The notes below the pieces were generated by a model. That model was not told the DNA's origin. It did no database searches and worked only from the letters and a program-made list of their open reading frames with translations. Source: Bradymonas sp963697525 (GTDB taxonomy: Bacteria; Myxococcota_A; Bradymonadia; Bradymonadales; Bradymonadaceae). From it: a stretch of 64,000 nt of DNA. The DNA lies in contig OY969087.1 of the NCBI GenBank assembly GCA_963697525.1, positions 5,146,001 through 5,210,000 on the forward strand, written 5' to 3'. The position numbers and the translations under genes were made by a program. Positions 36,466-45,423 of this stretch are shown here, in pieces (the stretch's first letter is position 1; each line of letters opens with the position of its first letter).

Positions 36466-39108
36466 ATGAGAGCACACTGCACACCAGCTACAACCTGGCT
36501 GCTACGATGCGCTGCCCTGGCCCTGGTCGTCCTGATTCCCGCCGTGAGCTACGCGGACACCGAGGTGCACGCCACGGCCAAGCCGCGCGTGGTCGGTCAG
36601 GGAGAGTTCCTGGCCTACTCCATTTCGGCGAGCGCCCGGGGAAATCAGTCCATTCAGATCACGAGCGACCCCGATTTTAGCGGCGCGTTCCAGGTGGTGG
36701 GCACGACCAACGCGCCCAGCTTCATCTTCCAAAACGGGCAGTCCCAGCGAAGCCTCACGCGCACCTATCGGCTGCGCGCGCTCAAGCAGGGCCAATTCAC
36801 CATCAAGGCGCCGATGGTGGTGGTGGGCGGCCAGCGCTTCCAGCCCAACGCGGTCAGCGTCAAGGTCACCGCCGCCGGCCAGGCGCCCAAGGCCAAGGCC
36901 CCGCGGCGCACCAGGGGGAACGACCGCGTCTTCGTCGACTACGACCTCCAGCCCACTCGAAAACCCTATGTCGGCGAGCAGCTCACGCTGTCGTATTATT
37001 TGTACTCCGACGCGTTTGCCTTCAACGTCAACCCGCAGCCGCCCAAAGAGCCCAGCCTGACCGACTTCTGGATCGAGGATTTGAGCCAGCAGGTCTCCGG
37101 GCGGCGCCAGACGGTGCAGAGCCACGGCCACCTCATGGAGCAGGCGACCCTGCGCGCGTACGCCCTCTTCCCGCTGCACGCCGGGCCGACCACCATCGAG
37201 CCGCTGCAGGTCGACGCGGTCGCCGGCGGGTTCATGTCCGGCCGCCAGATGCTCCATCTGCAGTCCGACCCCATCAAGATCGACGTCCAACCGCTGCCGC
37301 CCAACGCCCCGGACTCGTTTTACGAGGGCAACGTCGGCCAGTGGCAATTCGAGGTGACCACCGACCGCATCAAGGCCAAGATGGGCCGGCCGATCACGGT
37401 GCGTGTGCGCGCCCACGGCACCGGCCAATTGGGGCGCCTGGCGCTGCCCAGGCTTCCCGACATCGACGGCGCGCGCCAGGCGGGCACCGACGACAAGTCC
37501 CACCAGCATATCAACCACGGCATCGTCGGCGGCGAGAAGGTCGTCGAGTATACGCTGGTCGCCGACCGCGAGGGCACGCTGACGATCCCGTCGCTGGAAT
37601 TCTCCTATTTCGACCCCCAGGCGGAGACCTACAAGACCATTCACAGCGAGCCCATCCACATCGACATCAAGGGCGGCAAGGCCCCGCTCGACGAGCAAGC
37701 CACGCCCAAGGCCACGCACGTCAAAAAAGACGAGAAGGCCGATGTCCAACACGCTCTGCTCGACAAGCTCGACGCCCCGCGCGACCAGGTGGCGATGATC
37801 AGCGCGACTAAGCCGCTCAGCGAGCGCTCGCTGTTCTGGCTGGGGCTGGCGCTGCCGGCGCTGGGTCTGTTGGGGGTGTGGCTCGAGGGGCCGATACGCG
37901 AGCGTTTCTCGCGCAGCCGGCCCCGGCGAAATCGCGGCACCGCCTACAAAAAAGCCCTGGCCACGCTCGACGAGGCGCAAAACGCCTCGGCGCGCGAGAC
38001 GCTCGATCATATTCGCGCGGCTGTGTCGCTGTACCTGGTCGAGGTCGCCGGCGTCCCCGCGGGCGCCGTCTCGCAGGCGGGCCTGCCCAAACACCTGAAA
38101 AAGCGCGGCGTCGACGACGCCCTCGTCGAGCGCTGCGCCACGTTGCTCGGCGACCTCAACGCCGCGCGCTACTCGCCGGACGCCGACGCCAAACATTCGC
38201 GCGCCCAGGCCCTGCTCGACGAGGGCCGCCAATGCATCGAACAGCTCGAAAAGGCCCGTCGCGCCAAAAAATGGCAGGCCAGCGCCGTGCTCGGCGTGCT
38301 CCTGGCCGCGACGCTGCTCGCGGGTACGCTCACCCCGGCGGTCGCCCACGCCGACCAGGCCCCGCAGCCGGCGGTCGCCCAGGCGGTCAAGGCCCAGAAG
38401 GCCAAGCATTGGAAACAAGCGGCCGGGCTGTGGAAGCAGGTCGCCGCTCAGAAGCCGCAGGCCGCCGACGTCCTGTACGACCTGGGCACCGACCTCGCCC
38501 GCGCCGGCGACTACGGCCCCGCGCGCCTGGCGCTCGAGCGCGCCGCCCTCGCCCGCCCCGGTGACGCGCGCATCGAGAAAAACCGCGACGTCGTCCGCCA
38601 GCTCGTGCGCCTGCGCCAGGTCGAGCAGGCCCACGGCACCGTGCTCGCCAATACCACCCCCGACGGGCTGTTCTGGTGGCAACTGGCCACGGGCGTCTCC
38701 GCCAACTTCTTCCCCGTCTTCCTGCTTGTCCTGATGTGGCTGCTATTCGTCGCCGCGCTGGTGCGGCGCTTTTCAAGCAACGCCGTCGCGCGCGACACCG
38801 CCACGGTCCTCGCCGGCGTCGCGGCGGTGGGCGTGTTGATCTGTGCCGGCGGCTGGTTGGCGCGCGGTAAGATCCTGGCCGACGTCAAACCGGCCGTCGT
38901 CGTCGCCAAGGAACCCGCGCTACGCGAGGGACCCAGCGAGCACGCTGGGCTGGCCGACGTGGATTCCATCCTCGTTCCCGGGGTGATGCTGCCGGTGCGC
39001 GACCAGCGCGACGGCTGGGTCAAGCTGGGCTTCTCGGACGGCGCCGGCGCCTGGACCCCCAGCGACAACGTCGCGCTGGTCGAGCCCGAGACGCCTCACG
39101 ACGACTAG
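36466..39108 (+). CDS. BatD-BatE fusion: BatD domain, TPR and SH3-like domain
   Basis: 880 residues. After a signal peptide (ALVVLIPAVSYAD) comes a BatD-type beta-sandwich region (about 25-405), with RKPYVGEQLTLSYYLYS and AYALFPLHAGPTTIEPL. Hydrophobic helices follow at about 453-475 and 604-625. A TPR part (AQKAKHWKQAAGLWKQV; LARAGDYGPARLALERAA), two more helices and a C-terminal SH3-like domain (LREGPSEHAGLADV; RDGWVKLGFSDGAGAW) match the BatE layout. BatD and BatE are normally separate genes, so this is a second fusion in the operon. It starts four bases after the BatB/C stop, and its own stop overlaps the convergent lipoprotein stop. Confidence 0.85.
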   Translation: MRAHCTPATTWLLRCAALALVVLIPAVSYADTEVHATAKPRVVGQGEFLAYSISASARGNQSIQITSDPDFSGAFQVVGTTNAPSFIFQNGQSQRSLTRTYRLRALKQGQFTIKAPMVVVGGQRFQPNAVSVKVTAAGQAPKAKAPRRTRGNDRVFVDYDLQPTRKPYVGEQLTLSYYLYSDAFAFNVNPQPPKEPSLTDFWIEDLSQQVSGRRQTVQSHGHLMEQATLRAYALFPLHAGPTTIEPLQVDAVAGGFMSGRQMLHLQSDPIKIDVQPLPPNAPDSFYEGNVGQWQFEVTTDRIKAKMGRPITVRVRAHGTGQLGRLALPRLPDIDGARQAGTDDKSHQHINHGIVGGEKVVEYTLVADREGTLTIPSLEFSYFDPQAETYKTIHSEPIHIDIKGGKAPLDEQATPKATHVKKDEKADVQHALLDKLDAPRDQVAMISATKPLSERSLFWLGLALPALGLLGVWLEGPIRERFSRSRPRRNRGTAYKKALATLDEAQNASARETLDHIRAAVSLYLVEVAGVPAGAVSQAGLPKHLKKRGVDDALVERCATLLGDLNAARYSPDADAKHSRAQALLDEGRQCIEQLEKARRAKKWQASAVLGVLLAATLLAGTLTPAVAHADQAPQPAVAQAVKAQKAKHWKQAAGLWKQVAAQKPQAADVLYDLGTDLARAGDYGPARLALERAALARPGDARIEKNRDVVRQLVRLRQVEQAHGTVLANTTPDGLFWWQLATGVSANFFPVFLLVLMWLLFVAALVRRFSSNAVARDTATVLAGVAAVGVLICAGGWLARGKILADVKPAVVVAKEPALREGPSEHAGLADVDSILVPGVMLPVRDQRDGWVKLGFSDGAGAWTPSDNVALVEPETPHDD

Positions 39109-39965
39109 TCGATGCACACCGACGTCTGGGCGCGGGCGATGGCCTGGGGCTTCTCGCCGAGGCGGCACACGCCGCCGTCGCGCGTCACGCGGTAGGTCAC
39201 GCGGTACAGGTCGTGGTGGCAGCCGCATTGGCGGTAGGCCGGAAGCCTCAACACCCAGCCCCAGGGATGCTCCTCGGCCTGAACCTCGACCGGCTTGTCC
39301 CGCACCGGCGCCCATTTGAAGAATGTGCCGGTCTTGGCGATCTCGTCGTCGACGTGGCCGCCGTAGGGAACCCACACGTTGTGGTCGTACAGCGCGGCCA
39401 GGCCGATGGCCTCGGCGGCGGTGTCGACCGTGCCGATGGCCTTGGTGAGCTCGTCCATCGAGTTCACTTGCTGGACACCCTTGGGCGTGGGCACGCTCAG
39501 CGTGCAGCCGCGCGCGTTCATGCAGCCGACAGTGAAATCCGAGCCCTGCGCCTTGGCCTTACAGCACATGGGAAAGGCGCGCCCGCGTCCGACGAGCGAC
39601 TGCGTCGCCGACGAATATACCGCGCCCTCACAGGTGCCGCCCTCGACCGGCTTGCTGGCCTGGGCCGGCGGCTCGATGGCTTTGAGACCCTCCGGAATGT
39701 TCAGGCGCACCGGCGCCTGTGGGTTGACGGTGCCCTGGGGCGCGCCGACCTTGGTCTCCCAGAACGGCGCGGGGTTCTGGGCGCAGGCGAGCGGCCCGGA
39801 GGTCGGCGCGGTCTTGGACTCCGCCGGCTGTTGGACCTGCTTGGCTTTCTCGGTCTTTTGGGCGGCCTGCGCGCCCGCCTCCTCGGACGCCTTCTGCGTC
39901 GAGCAACCGGCGAGCACGCTGACGGCGAGCAGTGCGAACAACCATCTCGAATGACGATCCATCAT
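39105..39965 (-). CDS. Cys-rich lipoprotein
   Basis: 286 residues from ATG 39965, with GAGAGGA upstream on the minus strand; a TTG one codon earlier is also in frame. A lipoprotein signal (LFALLAVSVLAGC) is followed by an Ala/Lys/Gln-rich linker. The folded part has several Cys pairs (FPMCCKAKAQGS; GCMNARGC; QCGCHHDLYRV), suggesting disulfides or metal binding. I do not recognise a domain. Its stop overlaps the stop of the BatD/E fusion by four bases, tail to tail. Confidence 0.75.
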   Translation of the reverse strand: MMDRHSRWLFALLAVSVLAGCSTQKASEEAGAQAAQKTEKAKQVQQPAESKTAPTSGPLACAQNPAPFWETKVGAPQGTVNPQAPVRLNIPEGLKAIEPPAQASKPVEGGTCEGAVYSSATQSLVGRGRAFPMCCKAKAQGSDFTVGCMNARGCTLSVPTPKGVQQVNSMDELTKAIGTVDTAAEAIGLAALYDHNVWVPYGGHVDDEIAKTGTFFKWAPVRDKPVEVQAEEHPWGWVLRLPAYRQCGCHHDLYRVTYRVTRDGGVCRLGEKPQAIARAQTSVCID

Positions 39966-40122
39966 CAATTCCTCTCATCTTTTGGGGCTGCTCTTGTGGG
40001 GCAGCCCATCTGAACAAAGATCGCCCGCATGAGCAAGACACGTAGGGTTGCGCGACAATTCGGATCGTCGTAGCTATAATGCCAGCGATGAAGTGAACCA
40101 CCATTCAGCCACAGGAACGACG

Positions 40123-41304
40123 ATGAGCCGCAAGGTCTATGTAATTGGCGTGGGAATGACCAACTTCGAAAAACCCGGGGCGCGTGACTGGGATTACCCG
40201 GACATGGCCAAGGAAGCCGGCGAACAGGCGCTGAAGGACGCCGGCGTGGACTACGACGAGATCGAGCAGGTCTTCGCCGGCTACGTCTACGGCGAGTCCA
40301 CCTCCGGGCAGGCCGCCGCCTACGGGCTGGGCCTGACGGGCGTGCCCATCTACAACGTCAACAACAACTGCTCGACCGGCTCGACGGCGCTGTTCATGGC
40401 CAAGCAGCTCGTCGAAGGCGGCATCGTCGACTGCGCCCTGGCCCTGGGCTTCGAGAAGATGGCCAAAGGCTCGCTGGATACCAGCGGCAAGGGCCGCTAC
40501 AACCCGCTGGGGCGCCACTTCGAGACCATGGCCGAGCAGCGCGGCTTCGCCAAGGCCCCGCCCGCCCCGCAGATCTTCGGCAACGCCGGGCGCGAGCATA
40601 TGGAGAAATACGGCACCACCGCCGAACACTTCGCCAAGGTGGCCTACAAAAACCACCTGCACTCCACCAAAAACCCGCGCTCGCAATTCCGCGACGAGTA
40701 CTCCCTCGAGCAGATCATGGAAGCGCGCATGATCCACGAGCCGCTGACCATGCTGCAGTGCTGCCCGACCTCCGACGGCGCGGCCGCCGCCGTGGTCGTC
40801 AGCGAGGACTTCGTGCGCGAGCACGGCCTCGAGGACCAGGCCATCGAGATCGCCGGCATGTCCATGGTCACCGACACCGAGGCGACCTTCGGCGACAGCG
40901 CCATCAAGCTGGTCGGCGCGGACATGACCCGCCTGGCCTCCCAGCAGGTCTACGAGCAGGCCGGCATGGGCCCCGAGGACGTCGACGTCATCGAGCTTCA
41001 CGACTGCTTCTCGACCAACGAGCTCATCACCTACGAGGGCCTGGGGCTGTGCGAGGAGGGCAAAGGCGGCGAGCTCATCGACAACGGCGACGTCACCTAC
41101 GGCGGCAACTGGGTGGTCAACCCCTCCGGCGGGCTCATCTCCAAGGGGCACCCGCTGGGAGCCACCGGGCTCGCTCAATGCGCCGAGCTCAACTGGCAGC
41201 TTCGCGGCATGGCCGACGAGCGCCAGGTCGACGGCGCGGAGGTCGCCCTGCAGCATAACCTGGGCCTGGGCGGCGCGGCCGTGGTGACGATGTATCGTCG
41301 CTGA
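40123..41304 (+). CDS. Thiolase-family protein (SCP2/lipid-transfer type)
   Basis: 393 residues from ATG 40123, with AGGAA five bases upstream. It has the thiolase fold: nucleophile Cys83 in NNNCSTGSTAL, the HDCFSTNE motif typical of the SCP2-thiolase subfamily, and a GHPLGATG motif near the end. It lacks the separate SCP2 domain. Family members cleave or condense acyl-CoA thioesters, including sterol or branched chains; the substrate here is unknown. A hairpin with weak T tract follows. The gene is not in an operon with other fatty acid genes in this window. Confidence 0.92.
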   Translation: MSRKVYVIGVGMTNFEKPGARDWDYPDMAKEAGEQALKDAGVDYDEIEQVFAGYVYGESTSGQAAAYGLGLTGVPIYNVNNNCSTGSTALFMAKQLVEGGIVDCALALGFEKMAKGSLDTSGKGRYNPLGRHFETMAEQRGFAKAPPAPQIFGNAGREHMEKYGTTAEHFAKVAYKNHLHSTKNPRSQFRDEYSLEQIMEARMIHEPLTMLQCCPTSDGAAAAVVVSEDFVREHGLEDQAIEIAGMSMVTDTEATFGDSAIKLVGADMTRLASQQVYEQAGMGPEDVDVIELHDCFSTNELITYEGLGLCEEGKGGELIDNGDVTYGGNWVVNPSGGLISKGHPLGATGLAQCAELNWQLRGMADERQVDGAEVALQHNLGLGGAAVVTMYRR

Positions 41305-41330
41305 TCGCCGACTCGGGTGGATGAAGTGTG

Positions 41331-41362
41331 AGAGGGCGCCCTGCGGATGCGGGGCGCCCTCT
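41331..41362 (+). terminator. Stem-loop after the thiolase gene
   Basis: AGAGGGCGCCC (41331-41341) pairs perfectly with GGGCGCCCTCT (41352-41362) around a 10-base loop, 27 bases after the stop. The following bases are ATTGTTGT, a weak T tract. Confidence 0.75.
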
Positions 41363-41377
41363 ATTGTTGTATCTACT

Positions 41378-41573
41378 ATTGAAGGGCGGACGATCCGACA
41401 CGTTTGCGCGGGACGGTGTATTTGCAGATTAGCCACGTGGCTTTTTGCGATACGAAATCTTCGGGCGGACGATCCGACACGTTTGCGCGGGACGGTGTAT
41501 TTGCAGATTAGCCACGTGGCAATTTGCGACACGACCTCTACGCGCAAACGCCGCGAATCGTCCGCCCTTCAAT
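41378..41573. repeat. Small non-coding element with terminal inverted repeats and a 79-base tandem duplication
   Basis: The ends (41378-41410 and 41541-41573) form a 33-base inverted repeat with 29 matches, opening ATTGAAGGGCGGACGAT. Inside, a 58-base stretch is present twice without a mismatch (41384-41441 and 41463-41520), in two units of 79 bases. It has no coding capacity. The shape is that of a MITE or a repeat-associated palindrome. Confidence 0.8.
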
Positions 41574-41625
41574 CCTAATTCCACCTCAATAGCTGGCGCC
41601 ACGCCTCTGCAAGGCCTACTCTTGG

Positions 41626-42117
41626 CTATTCGAGCGTGCCCACGCCGTCATCCAAATGCGACGTGCACCGCGGGCAGCGCACCGCCTTGATCGGAATCGA
41701 CTCGAAGCAATACGGACACTCCTTGTCGACCGGCTCGGCGGGCGCCGTCTCTTCTTCGTGGTGCAGCCTTTCGGTCAGTCGGGTGTAGGCACGCACCACG
41801 AAAAACATCGCAATCGCCACCACCAGAAAGTTGATGATGGTGTTGATGAAAGTGCCGTAATTCATGGTCACCGCCCCGGCGGCCTTGGCCTGGGCGATGG
41901 TGTGGTAGGGACCGGGGACCTTGCCGGGCTTGAGCACCCAGAATAACTGGGCGAAGTCGACCCCGCCGGTCGCCAGCCCCAGAGGCGGCATGATGATGTC
42001 GTCGACCAGCGACTTGGTGATGGCGCCAAAGGCCACCCCGATGACCACGCCGACCGCGAGGTCGACGACGTTGCCGCGCTTGATGAATTGCTTGAACTCT
42101 TCGATCAACTTCCGCAT
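41626..42117 (-). CDS. mscL: Large-conductance mechanosensitive channel with zinc-ribbon tail
   Basis: 163 residues, longer than the usual 130-140. Helix 1 (RGNVVDLAVGVVIGVAFGAI), the conserved DDIIMPPLG and helix 2 (NTIINFLVVAIAMFFVVRAY) identify MscL, the pentameric inner-membrane channel that opens on osmotic downshift. The tail has four Cys in two CPxC pairs (C134/C137 and C148/C151; CPYC...CPRC), a rubredoxin-like or zinc-ribbon extension on the cytoplasmic side. It is the last gene of the biotin operon and its start overlaps bioF by 13 bases. Confidence 0.95.
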   Translation of the reverse strand: MRKLIEEFKQFIKRGNVVDLAVGVVIGVAFGAITKSLVDDIIMPPLGLATGGVDFAQLFWVLKPGKVPGPYHTIAQAKAAGAVTMNYGTFINTIINFLVVAIAMFFVVRAYTRLTERLHHEEETAPAEPVDKECPYCFESIPIKAVRCPRCTSHLDDGVGTLE

Positions 42118-43262
42118 GTGATTTCCTCCAGGACATCGGCCAATCGCGCCACGTCATCGTCGGTGTGCGCGGCGGACAGAGCGACGCGAAGTCGCGCGGT
42201 CCCCGGCGCCACCGTCGGTGGTCGAATGGCAATCACGTGGAAGCCTTCGTCAAGAAGCTTTTGGCTCGCCGCCAGCGCGCGGGCCTCCTCGCCGAGCACG
42301 ATCGGCACGATCGGGCTGGTGAGCTCTTTGCCCAGCCGCTCGCCCAGGTGAGCGACGTGCTGCCAGACGCGCCGGCGAATCTCGGGCTGGCTGCGCGCGA
42401 CGCCGATGGCCGCCCTCGCCGCCTCGACGACCGGCACGGGCTGGGCGGTGGAGAAGATAAACGCCCTGCCCCGGTTGAAGATCCACTGACGAAGCCGCGA
42501 CGACGTCGCCGCAAACCCACCGAGCGCTCCCACCGCCTTGCTCAGCGTACCCACGTGAACGTCGACGGCGTCGGCGACGCCCAGATGCTCGGCCACGCCG
42601 CCGCCGTGCTCACCGAAGACCAGGGTTCCGTGCGCCTCGTCGACCACCAATAATGCGTCGTGGACGTTTCTTAGATGCGCCAACTGCTCGAGCGGTGCAA
42701 GATCGCCGTCCATGCTGAACACGGTGTCGGTGACGATGAGCTTGCGCTCGGCGTCGCTCTGGTCGAGCTGGGCGGCCAGCGCGTCGATGTCGTTGTGTGG
42801 ATACACCGACACCGATGCCCCCTTGCGGCGCGCCAGCCGACAGCCGTCGATGATGGAGGCGTGGTTGAGCGCGTCCGAGAAAATGGCCACCTCCGGGCCG
42901 GCCAGCGAGGAAATCACCGCCATATTGGCGGCAAAGCCGGTGGGAAAGAGCAGCGCCTCGTCGGTCTCCTCGAGCTCGGCGAGTTCACGCTCGAGCGCGC
43001 GGTGCGCCGAGGTATAGCCGCAGACGAGCGCCGAGCCGCGCGGGCCCATGCCCGTGCGCTGCGCGGCGGCGGCGACGGCGTCGCGCACCGCGGGATGATG
43101 GGACAGCCCCAGGTAATCATTGCTCGAAAATAGCGTCAGCTCGCGCCCCTGGGCGCGCACGTGCACCGCGTCGATGGGTTCGATGGGGTCGAGCGAGCGC
43201 AAAAGATCGCGGCGGTCGAGTTCGTCGATCGCCGCGTCCAGCCATGGACTCCAGCCGGTCAT
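42105..43262 (-). CDS. bioF: 8-amino-7-oxononanoate synthase
   Basis: 385 residues. PLP-dependent condensation of pimeloyl thioester with L-alanine, the first committed ring-assembly step of biotin synthesis. Signatures: LFSSNDYLGLSHHP near the start, DEAHGTLVFG, and VGTLSKAVGALGGF with the PLP-binding Lys. Length is normal. It follows bioD by nine bases and overlaps mscL. The operon order is bioB-bioA-bioD-bioF-mscL on the minus strand. Confidence 0.95.
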   Translation of the reverse strand: MTGWSPWLDAAIDELDRRDLLRSLDPIEPIDAVHVRAQGRELTLFSSNDYLGLSHHPAVRDAVAAAAQRTGMGPRGSALVCGYTSAHRALERELAELEETDEALLFPTGFAANMAVISSLAGPEVAIFSDALNHASIIDGCRLARRKGASVSVYPHNDIDALAAQLDQSDAERKLIVTDTVFSMDGDLAPLEQLAHLRNVHDALLVVDEAHGTLVFGEHGGGVAEHLGVADAVDVHVGTLSKAVGALGGFAATSSRLRQWIFNRGRAFIFSTAQPVPVVEAARAAIGVARSQPEIRRRVWQHVAHLGERLGKELTSPIVPIVLGEEARALAASQKLLDEGFHVIAIRPPTVAPGTARLRVALSAAHTDDDVARLADVLEEITCGS

Positions 43263-43271
43263 GTGGGTGTC

Positions 43272-43958
43272 TCAGCGTTGGGGGAGGTCGAGCCAGTCGC
43301 ACACGCCGTCGAGCTGCTCGGCGGCCTCGCGCCAATCGGCCACGCGGCCGAGCTCGACGACGCGCTCCACGCCGTAAAAGTCGCGCAGCGTCTGGGCGTT
43401 TCGCGGGGTCGACTCGTCGGCTTGCGCCGGCGCGCTGTAGACCACGCCGGCCAGCGGTATCTGCGCGTGTTCGAGCGCCTCGAGCACCAGCATCGTGTGG
43501 TTGAGCGAGCCGAGCTTGTTGGGGGCGACCACGAGCACGGAGGCGTCGAGCTTCTGGGCGAGCTCGCGGGCGGTGTCCTGCCAGGTAAGCGGAGAGAGCA
43601 AGCCGCCGGCGCCCTCGACGAGGACCACGTCGGCGGTCTCGGCGTAGTCGCGCACGACCTCGCACCAGGCGTCCATGTCGAGCTCGACGCCGTCGATGTC
43701 GGCTGCCACCGGCGGCGCCAGCGGCTCGCGAAGCCGCACCAGGGCGTGCTTGGGGCGCTGTTGGCCAGCGGCCTCGGCCAGAATCGCGCCGTCTTCGCCG
43801 GCCGCCGGCTCCACGTCGGTGCCCGACTCCACCGGTTTGACGGCGACGACGTCGACCTCGCGCCGGCGAAGCGCGCGCGCCACGCCGGCACAGACCATGG
43901 TCTTGCCGATTTCGGTGTCGGTGCCCGTGACGACGATGATGGTGGCTTTGTCGTTCAT
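43272..43958 (-). CDS. bioD: Dethiobiotin synthetase
   Basis: 228 residues from ATG 43958, which overlaps the bioA stop (ATGA); the longer frame reaching 44216 is inside bioA. Converts 7,8-diaminononanoate plus CO2 and ATP to dethiobiotin. The P-loop variant GTDTEIGKT (near 12-20), VAVKPVESG and DVVLVEGAGGLLSPL are typical of BioD. Confidence 0.95.
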   Translation of the reverse strand: MNDKATIIVVTGTDTEIGKTMVCAGVARALRRREVDVVAVKPVESGTDVEPAAGEDGAILAEAAGQQRPKHALVRLREPLAPPVAADIDGVELDMDAWCEVVRDYAETADVVLVEGAGGLLSPLTWQDTARELAQKLDASVLVVAPNKLGSLNHTMLVLEALEHAQIPLAGVVYSAPAQADESTPRNAQTLRDFYGVERVVELGRVADWREAAEQLDGVCDWLDLPQR

Positions 43959-45331
43959 GCGTATTCGGGGAGCACGTCTTCGATGGCGATGCGCACCGCG
44001 TCGACCAGCTTGGTGAGCTCCTCGTCGGTGATCGACAGCGGCGGCATCATGGTGATGATGTCGTTGAGCGGGCGCAAGAAGACGCCCTCGTCGCGCACGC
44101 GCCGGCAGACCTTCATGCCCACGCGGTCCTTGGCGTCGAACGGCTCTTTGGTCTGGCGGTCGCGCACCAACTCGATGCCTACCGCCAACCCGTACTGACG
44201 GATATCGCCGACCCATTCCAGATCAGCGAGCTTGGCCAGCTCCGCGCGAAGCCTCTCGACCTTGCCCGGCAGTTCGTCGAGCACGTTGTCGTTTTCGAAG
44301 ATGTCCAACGTGGCCAGCGCCGCCGCGCAGCCCAGGGCGTTGCCCGTATAGGTGTGGCCGTGAAAGAAGGTCTTTCCCTCCTCGGGCGGGGCCAGAAAGC
44401 CCTCGTAGATGCGCTCGTTCGTCAGCGTCGCCGCCACCGGCATATAACCGCCGGTCAAGCCCTTGGCGATGCACAGAAAGTCGGGCACCACGCCCTCGCG
44501 CTCGCAGGCGAACATCGTGCCCGCCCGCCCCATGCCCATGGCGACCTCGTCGAAGATGAGCAGCACACCGTGCTCGCGGGTCAGCTCGCGCAGGTGTTTG
44601 AAGAAGCCCTGTGGGTAGGTGATCATGCCGCCCGCGCCCTGCATCCCCGGCTCGATGACCACGGCGCACAGCTCGTCGGCGTTCTCCAAAAAGACGCGGT
44701 CGAACTCGGCGACGAACGCCTCCTCGGCCTGCTCTTTGGTCTGGTCGGCCGGGCGCCGGTACACGTACGGCGACGGCGCGCGCACCACGTCGAACAAAAG
44801 CGGGCGAAAGCGCGCGTGGAACAGGTCGACCCCGCCCAGCGACACCGCGCCGATGGTGTCGCCGTTGTAGGCGTTGGTCAGCCCCAAAAATTTGCGCCGG
44901 TGGGCATGCTTGCCCCCCTCGCGCTGCTGCCACCACTGCAGGGCCATCTTGACGGCGATCTCGACCGAGGTCGATCCGTTGTCCGAGAAGAACACCTTGC
45001 TCAGATCCCCCGGCGCCAGATCCACGAGCCGCTTCGCCAGCAGGATCGACTGCTCCTGGGCGTTGCCCAGAAGGGTGGCGTGAGCGATGCGGTCGAGCTG
45101 GTCCTTGACGGCCTGGTCGATCTCCGCGCGCCGATGCCCGAAGGTGTTGCACCAGATAGAGGCGACCCCGTCGAGCAGGCGGTTGCCGTCGGCGTCGATC
45201 AGGTAGTTACCCTCGCCTGCCACGACCGTCACCGGCTCCTCGTCCCGGTACACCGAATGAGGCGTAAACGGGTGCCACACATACCGGTCATCCCACTCCT
45301 CGAGTTGCTCCCGCGTATACTCCTCAGCCAT
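43955..45331 (-). CDS. bioA: Adenosylmethionine-8-amino-7-oxononanoate aminotransferase
   Basis: 458 residues from ATG 45331 (an in-frame GTG lies one codon upstream). Class III PLP aminotransferase making 7,8-diaminononanoate. Signatures: the N-terminal YVWHPFTPH, VFFSDNGSTSVEIA, LLIFDEVAMGMGRAG with the Asp that contacts PLP, and the PLP-binding Lys in CIAKGLTGGYMP. The leader is a pair of octamer repeats (45343-45417), and no strong ribosome site lies before the start. Confidence 0.95.
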   Translation of the reverse strand: MAEEYTREQLEEWDDRYVWHPFTPHSVYRDEEPVTVVAGEGNYLIDADGNRLLDGVASIWCNTFGHRRAEIDQAVKDQLDRIAHATLLGNAQEQSILLAKRLVDLAPGDLSKVFFSDNGSTSVEIAVKMALQWWQQREGGKHAHRRKFLGLTNAYNGDTIGAVSLGGVDLFHARFRPLLFDVVRAPSPYVYRRPADQTKEQAEEAFVAEFDRVFLENADELCAVVIEPGMQGAGGMITYPQGFFKHLRELTREHGVLLIFDEVAMGMGRAGTMFACEREGVVPDFLCIAKGLTGGYMPVAATLTNERIYEGFLAPPEEGKTFFHGHTYTGNALGCAAALATLDIFENDNVLDELPGKVERLRAELAKLADLEWVGDIRQYGLAVGIELVRDRQTKEPFDAKDRVGMKVCRRVRDEGVFLRPLNDIITMMPPLSITDEELTKLVDAVRIAIEDVLPEYA

Positions 45332-45342
45332 CACATCACCAT

Positions 45343-45417
45343 CCGCTAATCCGCTAATCCGCTAATCGGCTGCCGTTCACTCGATCACTCGATCACTCGA
45401 TCACTCGATCACTCGAT
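45343..45417. repeat. Octanucleotide repeat arrays in the bioA leader
   Basis: CCGCTAAT occurs three times in a row (45343-45366). After a short gap, CACTCGAT occurs five times (45378-45417), with a partial sixth. Both arrays lie in the 92-base gap between bioB and bioA. The second unit is the same octamer as that found upstream of the DUF58 gene (29704-29727). Confidence 0.9.
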
Positions 45418-45423
45418 CACTCC

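Larger units (their letters stand above)
41305..41625. other. 321-base intergenic region between thiolase and mscL
   Basis: No gene is supported. It holds the thiolase terminator (41331-41362) and a repeat element with terminal inverted repeats (41378-41573). The remaining bases up to 41625 show nothing recognisable. Confidence 0.6.
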
